Below, piece after piece: positions 1 to 4,490 of a stretch of DNA of 10,295 nt. Both the position numbers and the translations under genes were made by a program. The DNA comes from Anaerolineales bacterium (lineage in GTDB: Bacteria > Chloroflexota > Anaerolineae > Promineifilales > Promineifilaceae): assembly GCA_020432595.1 (NCBI GenBank), contig JAGQGA010000136.1:1-10295 (forward strand). Direction: 5' to 3'. Under the pieces are notes generated by a model. That model saw only the letters and a program-made list of their open reading frames with translations, was not told the origin of the DNA and did not search any database. Position 1 is the first letter of the stretch. Each line of letters starts with the position of its first letter.

Positions 1-671
1 ATTACGCCCGACCGCTTGGGCCTGGTCCTTTCCCCGGCATGGTGGTCATCCACCACATGCCTGGCTGGGATGAATGGTACCGTGAAGCAACGCGCAAAAT
101 TGCCCATCACGGTTACGCGGCTCTATCGCCTAACCTCTACTACCGCGCCGGGCATGGCACACCGGAAGATGTGGCGGCCAAAGTTCGTGCCGATGGTGGC
201 GTGCCGGATGAACAAGTGGTGGGTGATTTGGCCGGGGCATTGGCCTTTTTGCGGGCGCAACCCTCGAACAATGGCAAAGTGGGCGTGTGGGGAACTTGCT
301 CCGGCGGCCGCCATGCCTATTTGGCCGCCTGCCGCCTGCAATTTGACGCGGTGGTTGACTGCTGGGGTGGGCGCGTTGTGATGGCCGAATCAGACTTAAA
401 CGAACGTTTCCCGGTGGCTCCCATTGATTACACCCCTGATCTCTCTTGCCCGCTGCTGGGGATTTTTGGTGAGGAAGACCACAGCCCAACGGTAGAGCAG
501 GTGGCAATTCATGAAGAGGCACTGAAAAAGCACGGCAAAGATTACGAATTCCACATGTACCCCGATGCTGGGCATGGCTTTTTTTACCATAACCGACCCA
601 TGTACCGGCAGGCGCAGGCGGTGGACGGATGGGAAAAAATGTTCGCGTTTATGGCAAAGCATTTGGGTTAG
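1..671 (+). CDS. Dienelactone hydrolase family protein (5' partial)
   Basis: This is an alpha/beta hydrolase of the dienelactone hydrolase (DLH) family, a soluble cytoplasmic enzyme type that opens lactone or ester bonds. The frame is open to the left edge: codons from base 3 read YARPLGPGPFPG before the first ATG at 39, which matches the usual DLH N-terminus, so the gene begins upstream and 39 is not its start. Counting from that Met, the nucleophile is Cys87 in GTCSGG, the acid is Asp147 in GEEDHSP and the base is His179 in DAGHGFF, giving a complete Cys-Asp-His triad. The residue that is Glu36 in classical chlorocatechol-pathway DLH appears to be His (HHMPGW), so the substrate may not be a dienelactone. 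It is followed 23 bases later by a co-directional small gene. Family is confident; substrate is unknown. Confidence 0.9.
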   Translation, partial: YARPLGPGPFPGMVVIHHMPGWDEWYREATRKIAHHGYAALSPNLYYRAGHGTPEDVAAKVRADGGVPDEQVVGDLAGALAFLRAQPSNNGKVGVWGTCSGGRHAYLAACRLQFDAVVDCWGGRVVMAESDLNERFPVAPIDYTPDLSCPLLGIFGEEDHSPTVEQVAIHEEALKKHGKDYEFHMYPDAGHGFFYHNRPMYRQAQAVDGWEKMFAFMAKHLG

Positions 672-694
672 CTATCTATTCATGAGAGGAAACC

Positions 695-976
695 ATGTGT
701 ACGATGATTATGCACAAAGTGGGGATTGAGGGGTTTGGCAAGGGGACGCAAGGTTGGTTTGGGGTTAACCAGGCCAATGTATCATATGACCATCCGTTTC
801 ATGCCCCGCTGGAACATGCGCTAAATATTGATTTTGTTGACGAAGCGCAGGGACCGGGGGCGCGGGTGGCGGTGGAGCTAAGTGCCGAGGCGGCGCGGTC
901 GCTGGTGCAAACGATTTTGGCCGTGTTGGATGAGGCTGAATCGGGTGGGCATTTGGCGGTAAACGGTAATCAGTAA
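695..976 (+). CDS. DUF6295-like small protein
   Basis: This is a 93-residue protein of unknown function. From memory the MCTMIMHKVGIEGFGKG start, the GWFGVNQANVSYDHPFHAP segment, the LNIDF motif and the PGARVAVELSAEAARSL tail match the family called DUF6295, whose members are of similar size. It has no signal peptide or membrane segment and no catalytic motif I recognise; the conserved Cys2, several His and Asp residues could hint at metal binding, but that is speculation. The ATG at 695 is supported by a purine-rich GAGAGGA site at 684-690. It lies 23 bases after the hydrolase gene and is probably co-transcribed with it. Its last residues (NGNQ) and its TAA stop are encoded by the left end of a heptad repeat element, so the C-terminus has apparently been set by that element. 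Confidence 0.78.
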   Translation: MCTMIMHKVGIEGFGKGTQGWFGVNQANVSYDHPFHAPLEHALNIDFVDEAQGPGARVAVELSAEAARSLVQTILAVLDEAESGGHLAVNGNQ

Positions 977-1027
977 CCAGTAATCGGTAATCGGTGACTG
1001 ATGACTGATTACCGATTACTGATTACT
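966..1027. repeat. Heptad-repeat palindrome, copy 1
   Basis: The tract is built from 7-base units of the type GTAATCA, GTAACCA, GTAATCG in its left half and from their inverse, GATTACC and GATTACT, in its right half. A perfect 15-bp inverted repeat pairs 978-992 with 1007-1021 across a 14-base loop, and bases 966-976 can pair imperfectly with the right end. The stop codon of the small gene before it (974-976) lies inside. Bases 966-985 are identical to the reverse complement of 4471-4490. The stem could terminate or stabilise a transcript, but no T-tract follows on the plus strand beyond CTTCTTCTTC. Confidence 0.85.
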
Positions 1028-1065
1028 TCTTCTTCATAGACCTCTTACCCCTCACCATCGTCTTT

Positions 1066-1911
1066 GTGTCCACCTTTATGCACGCGGGGTGGAATTTGTT
1101 GGCGCGTTCGCAGCAGCAGCGGGATATTTTTTTGTCGGTGCTGCTGGTGGTGGCGGTGGTGGCGGTGGGGCCGGCGTTGTGGGCAGAATGGGGGGCGGTG
1201 CCGGTGTTAACGGCCGTTTATCCCCTCCTCCTCCTCACCGCCGGCTTTGAATCCCTCTACTACTTTGGCCTGCTGCGCGGCTACCAAAGCGGCGATTTTA
1301 CCGTCGTTTACCCGGTTGCCCGGTCGCTGCCGGTGCTGATGCTGGCGTTAGTGGATTTTGGGCGCGGCCAGCCGCCGTCACCGTGGGGATGGCTGGGCAT
1401 GGTGCTGATTTCGCTGGGCTGCTTGCTCATTCCGCTGCACCATTGGCAAGATTTTTCTTGGGGGCATTATTGGCAGCCCATGATGGGGTGGGCATTGCTG
1501 GCGGCATGGGGAACGGTGGGCTACACGCTAGTGGATAAGGCAGCGGCGGCACAGTTGGCACCGGGCTGGCAAACGGCCGTTCGCTATGTGTCGCTAATGT
1601 ATCCATTAACGGCCGTTGGCTACTGGCTCACTCTCAAACTGCTCAAACGCCCCATCCACGCCCTCCCCAGCCGTCGCAGTTGGCCCATCGTCCTGCTGGC
1701 CGCAGCCTGCATGTTCGGTGCCTACGCCCTCATCCTGTGGGTCTACCAACTCACAGAAAAAGTTAGCTACATCGTCGCTCTGCGGCAGTTTAGCATTGTC
1801 CTGGGTGTCATCATCGGTGCCGTTATTTTCCGCGAACCCGCCCCCCGCTGGCGCATTGCCATGTCCCTCCTCATCGTCACTGGCATCACCCTCATTGCCG
1901 TTTGGGGGTAG
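1066..1911 (+). CDS. EamA/DMT-family transporter
   Basis: This is an integral membrane protein of the drug/metabolite transporter superfamily, which exports or imports small metabolites across the cytoplasmic membrane. As called from GTG 1066 it has 281 residues, close to the family's usual length. Two EamA halves are visible: the first carries SGDFTVVYPVARSLPVLM (about 75-92), the second KVSYIVALRQFSIVLG (about 232-247) followed by IFREP, and hydrophobic helices run throughout. The HAGWNLLAR motif that normally closes the first helix is already at residues 6-14, so the first helix is too short from this start. The frame stays open upstream to 1009 and encodes hydrophobic residues (IDLLPLTIVFV), but has no ATG, GTG or TTG and no obvious ribosome site. 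The 5' end may have been damaged by the adjacent repeat. Substrate is unknown. Confidence 0.82.
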   Translation: MSTFMHAGWNLLARSQQQRDIFLSVLLVVAVVAVGPALWAEWGAVPVLTAVYPLLLLTAGFESLYYFGLLRGYQSGDFTVVYPVARSLPVLMLALVDFGRGQPPSPWGWLGMVLISLGCLLIPLHHWQDFSWGHYWQPMMGWALLAAWGTVGYTLVDKAAAAQLAPGWQTAVRYVSLMYPLTAVGYWLTLKLLKRPIHALPSRRSWPIVLLAAACMFGAYALILWVYQLTEKVSYIVALRQFSIVLGVIIGAVIFREPAPRWRIAMSLLIVTGITLIAVWG

Positions 1912-1930
1912 GGGCGTATTGCATACGCCC
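1912..1930. repeat. Short hairpin repeat at the transporter gene's 3' end
   Basis: GGGCGTAT at 1912-1919 and ATACGCCC at 1923-1930 form a perfect 8-bp stem with a TGC loop. The TAG stop of the transporter gene (1909-1911) runs directly into it. I recall GTAGGGGCGTATTGCATACG-type sequences as dispersed repeats in cyanobacterial and related genomes. It lies between convergent genes, so it could act as a two-way terminator, but no strong T-tract follows on either strand. Confidence 0.6.
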
Positions 1931-1987
1931 TCTATTTGCCATCAACGTCTTGAATTCCTGACAACCCTTTCTTGCTTCTTTTCTGTT

Positions 1988-2016
1988 CCCTTTGCGCCCT
2001 CTGCGGTTCAAAAAAA
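1988..2016 (-). repeat. Dispersed-repeat remnant after clpS
   Basis: Read on the minus strand, immediately after the clpS stop, there is a run of T followed by GAACCGCAGAGGGCGCAAAG. This resembles the ACCGCAAAGACGCAAAGG-type degenerate intergenic repeats that I remember from many bacterial genomes. Only one degenerate copy is seen. The T run is not preceded by a visible stem, so I do not call it a terminator. Confidence 0.4.
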
Positions 2017-2343
2017 TCAATCGGCTGGCTCAATCGTAAACCGAAAGGGGAACCCTTCCAGCCGCGCCGCCGCCGTTGCTTTGCGAACCCGAAACTCCGC
2101 TTCGGGTTTCGGCAGCGTGTCCACCACTGACAGTCCTTCATTATGCACCTGCCACATGATGGCTTCGGCAAAAATCAGCGGCTTTTTGAAGATTTGCACC
2201 ATGATCCGCACCACAAACTCCATTGTGGTAAACGGGTCATCGTGGGCAATGACCTTCCAAAGGTCGTCTTGCCCAACATCTTCGGCTGTAATCAGCTCTT
2301 CAAGGGTGTCGGTTTCGCCAAAAATAGTGGCTTGAGGGGACAT
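2017..2343 (-). CDS. clpS: ATP-dependent Clp protease adaptor ClpS
   Basis: ClpS delivers proteins with destabilising N-terminal residues to the ClpA or ClpC unfoldase of the Clp protease in the cytoplasm. From ATG 2343 the protein has 108 residues, normal for ClpS. After a variable N-terminal tail (about 1-25), the core reads DDLWKVIAHDDPFTTMEFVV, then the EAIMWQVHNEG helix with the pocket His, and ends with LEGFPFRFTIEPAD, matching the family's C-terminal strand. Where E. coli has Asn-Asp-Asp at the N-degron pocket, this protein has His-Asp-Asp; other lineages also vary here. The frame extends upstream to 2421, but that part lies inside the preceding ligase gene and is not ClpS-like. It begins 13 bases after the ligase stop with no clear ribosome site, and a small hairpin abuts the ATG, so it is probably the last gene of the transporter operon, translated by coupling. 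Confidence 0.88.
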   Translation of the reverse strand: MSPQATIFGETDTLEELITAEDVGQDDLWKVIAHDDPFTTMEFVVRIMVQIFKKPLIFAEAIMWQVHNEGLSVVDTLPKPEAEFRVRKATAAARLEGFPFRFTIEPAD

Positions 2344-2367
2344 TGTGGGATATGGCCTACTCCCACA
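2344..2367. repeat. Inverted repeat at the ligase/clpS junction
   Basis: TGTGGGA at 2344-2350 and TCCCACA at 2361-2367 make a perfect 7-bp stem with a 10-base loop that contains the stop codon of the upstream ligase gene (2357-2359). The 3' arm, read on the minus strand, ends one base before the clpS ATG. Such a stem would hide the clpS initiation region until ribosomes finishing the ligase gene open it, which would favour coupled translation. The regulatory role is inference. Confidence 0.5.
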
Positions 2368-3577
2368 CGCGAGCATCCACAATGCCAGGAGCGTTTTCGG
2401 GAAGGCTGGCGGCAAATTCAACGCTGTCTACACGCAAACGACAAACGGCCGTTACTGCCTTTTTCAACCCCTCGGCCAACGCCTCGCTGCCGGTGCCATC
2501 GGCAACAACGGCCGTTAACGTCAGCACATCATTCAAATCCGGCCGCGTCACCACCGCCTGAACCCCCTGCACACCCGGCACCTGGCTGGCAGCAAAACGA
2601 AGCTGATTGGGATGCACAAACATACCACGCACCTTCACCGCCTCACCCGAACGCCCCACCAAAATCATTGAGCGCTCTTCCTGTCGGCTTTGCCCCGGAT
2701 TCGGGTCAACATTGACCGCCATATCCCCCGTACCAAAGCGAATCATGGGGTAAACACGGCTAAAATTGGTCACAACCACCTCACCCGGCGACCCTGCCGC
2801 TACGGGTTCACCCGTTTCCGGGTCAAGCAGTTGGATGATTGGTTCCGGCAAAAGCTGCATCGCCATCGGCACGCCATCACCACGATCCACCGCCAAAATG
2901 CCAAATTCGGCCGTTCCATAGGCGTTGGCAATGGCAATGCCATACGTTTCCGTAAATGTTTGTCGCAGGCTGGGCGGCAGCGGCTCGGCCGACACCATCG
3001 CCTTTTTGAGCTTAAAGTCGGTGGTAAAATTCAGCCCTTGCTCCTCGGCCTTGCGAATCAGGCTCATCAAAAAGCTGGGGGTGCCTACATAGCCGGTGCA
3101 GCCTAGTTCGCGCATCATTTGCAACTGCAAATCGCTGTTGCCAATGCCGCCGGGAATAACGGTGCAGCCCAGGCGAGCCAAGGCGTTGTCAAACAAAAAG
3201 CCGGCTGGAGTCAGATGATAGGATAGACTGACCAACACCACATCCCCCGGCACAAAGCCGCATGAGAGCAGCATTTGCTTGCTTATTTCCCACACGTCAT
3301 CGTCGGCCGGCGGGGCAGGTTCATACAGGGGGCCAGGGGAGAAAAAAATATGGCTCACCTGGCTCGGGTCAACCCCTAAAAAACCGCCAAAAGGGGGATT
3401 GGCTTGCTGTAGCTGCACCATTTCGTCTTTGCGTAAAATGGGCAGCTTGACGAGGTCGTCTATGGTTTGAATATCATCAGGGGTAACGCCAGCAGCATCA
3501 AAGCGGGCTTTAACGGCCGTTGCGTTGGCATACGCATAAGCCACTGTCTCTCTCAATTTCCGGTCTAAATCACTCAT
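2357..3577 (-). CDS. Divergent phenylacetate-CoA ligase family (ANL superfamily) protein
   Basis: The protein has 406 residues and the architecture of PaaK-like adenylate-forming enzymes: TPDDIQTIDDLVKLPILRKDE near residue 40, GTPSFLMSLI around 185, SAEPLPPSLRQTF, YGTAEFG, LLDPETGEPV, MIRFGTGDMA and LVGRSGEAVKVRGMFVHPNQL. PaaK activates phenylacetate with ATP and CoA. Two catalytic features look altered. The SSGTTGKPT-type phosphate loop is replaced by FFSPGPLYEP, and the C-terminal stretch where a lysine is expected reads APGIVDARVWE with none. It may therefore be a non-classical or inactive ligase, or a separate subfamily. ATG 3577 is preferred over an upstream in-frame Met at 3649, because the longer form would overlap the ATPase gene and AGGA (3586-3589) sits 8 bases before 3577. 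It begins 10 bases after livF stops, as part of the operon. Confidence 0.82.
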   Translation of the reverse strand: MSDLDRKLRETVAYAYANATAVKARFDAAGVTPDDIQTIDDLVKLPILRKDEMVQLQQANPPFGGFLGVDPSQVSHIFFSPGPLYEPAPPADDDVWEISKQMLLSCGFVPGDVVLVSLSYHLTPAGFLFDNALARLGCTVIPGGIGNSDLQLQMMRELGCTGYVGTPSFLMSLIRKAEEQGLNFTTDFKLKKAMVSAEPLPPSLRQTFTETYGIAIANAYGTAEFGILAVDRGDGVPMAMQLLPEPIIQLLDPETGEPVAAGSPGEVVVTNFSRVYPMIRFGTGDMAVNVDPNPGQSRQEERSMILVGRSGEAVKVRGMFVHPNQLRFAASQVPGVQGVQAVVTRPDLNDVLTLTAVVADGTGSEALAEGLKKAVTAVCRLRVDSVEFAASLPENAPGIVDARVWE

Positions 3578-3587
3578 TATCACTGTC

Positions 3588-4385
3588 CTATCCAATCCAC
3601 CGCTTGCGCCGCTTGTAATGCTTAACATCCCGATAGCTCTTGCGCTCACCCACCGAGGTCAACCCCAAATAAAACTCTTTAATATCGGCATTTTGCGAAA
3701 GCTGCGCCGATGAACCGTCCAGCACAATACGCCCCGATTCCATTACGTAGGCATAGCCAGCCGTTTTCAAAGCAATATTGGCATTTTGCTCCACCAGTAA
3801 AATCGAAACGCCGGACTCTTCGTTAATTTGCTTGATGATGCCAAAAATATCTTGCACCAGCATCGGAGCCAGCCCCAGCGATGGCTCATCCAGCAGCATC
3901 AGCTTGGGTTTTGCCATCAGCGCCCGGCCAATCACAATCATTTGCTGCTCCCCGCCGGACAAATAACCACTGGTACGAGTGCGGAAGTCACGCAAGCGGG
4001 GGAAGAAATGGTAAACCCGCTCAATGTCCTGCACAATTTCTTTGGAGGAGGCAGAACGGAAAAGTGCCCCGGTGCGTAAATTTTCTTCGACGGTGAGGTG
4101 CTGAAATAACGGCCGTCCTTCAATGACCTGCACAATCCCCAACCGCACAATCTCATCTGGGGTAAGGTTATCAATGCGCTGCCCATCAAACTCAATAGAG
4201 CCACGTGTTACCTCACCTTCTTGGGTACGAAGCAGACCAGAAATCGCCTTGAGTGTAGTTGATTTGCCTGCGCCGTTTGCACCCAGCAGCGACACCATTT
4301 GCCCGTCTGGCACCTCTAGCGAGACACCACGTAGCACTAAAATAACGTCACTATAAACGACCTCAATGTTGTTGACTTTGAGCAT
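3588..4385 (-). CDS. livF: Branched-chain amino acid-type ABC transporter ATP-binding protein LivF
   Basis: This is the second ATPase subunit of a HAAT-family ABC importer, working at the cytoplasmic face with LivG and the LivH/LivM permeases. The 265-residue protein shows Walker A GANGAGKST (35-43), the signature LSGGEQQ (142-148), Walker B LMLLDEP (162-168) and the LivF-type LLVEQNANIAL motif (about 196-206). The C-terminal tail YRDVKHYKRRKRWIG is longer and more basic than in E. coli LivF; I recall such tails on LivF proteins next to CoA ligases. The start is firm, because MLKVNNIEVVYSD is the usual family N-terminus. It has no recognisable ribosome site: the bases before ATG belong to a 17-bp hairpin of the intergenic heptad repeat. 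The gene lies 101 bases after the binding-protein gene. Confidence 0.95.
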   Translation of the reverse strand: MLKVNNIEVVYSDVILVLRGVSLEVPDGQMVSLLGANGAGKSTTLKAISGLLRTQEGEVTRGSIEFDGQRIDNLTPDEIVRLGIVQVIEGRPLFQHLTVEENLRTGALFRSASSKEIVQDIERVYHFFPRLRDFRTRTSGYLSGGEQQMIVIGRALMAKPKLMLLDEPSLGLAPMLVQDIFGIIKQINEESGVSILLVEQNANIALKTAGYAYVMESGRIVLDGSSAQLSQNADIKEFYLGLTSVGERKSYRDVKHYKRRKRWIG

Positions 4386-4388
4386 AAT

Positions 4389-4440
4389 GGGTTATTTGGT
4401 TATTGGTTATTGAGCCTATCACCCAATAACCAATAACCAA
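4389..4440. repeat. Heptad-repeat palindrome, copy 2 (hairpin upstream of livF)
   Basis: TTGGTTATTGGTTATTG at 4396-4412 is a perfect 17-bp inverted repeat of 4424-4440, with an 11-base loop. The arms are made of 7-base units (GGTTATT), and one more unit lies at 4390-4396. On the minus strand the 3' arm ends 10 bases before the livF ATG, so the hairpin covers the place of the ribosome site. As it follows the binding-protein gene, it may also shield that transcript's 3' end and lower livF expression. Confidence 0.85.
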
Positions 4441-4470
4441 CACAATTCCATAAGGTCAGCAACCAAAACT

Positions 4471-4490
4471 GATTACTGGTTACTGATTAC
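4471..4490 (-). repeat. Heptad repeat carrying the binding-protein stop codon
   Basis: On the minus strand this is GTAATCAGTAACCAGTAATC, identical over all 20 bases to 966-985 on the plus strand. The TAA of the first unit is the stop codon of the solute-binding protein gene (4487-4489). In the other copy the stop is the TAA of the second unit. Flanking bases differ between the two copies, so identity ends at exactly 20 bases. Confidence 0.85.

Noticed and set aside
966..1027. CRISPR-like array from the repeated GATTAC/GTAATC units
   Set aside because: The units are 7 bases with no spacers, so this is a heptad satellite palindrome and not a CRISPR array.
1145..1172. G-rich stretch in the EamA gene as a possible G-quadruplex
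   Set aside because: Most runs are only GG, and the stretch is explained by Val/Ala codons of a membrane helix.
1616..2335. A 239-codon plus-strand frame that runs from the EamA gene across the intergenic region into clpS
   Set aside because: It overlaps two real genes on different strands and its composition is Pro/Ser-rich out-of-frame reading.
2143..3106. Plus-strand open frames antisense to clpS and the PaaK-like gene
   Set aside because: The opposite strand holds clear ClpS and adenylation motifs; these frames carry none.
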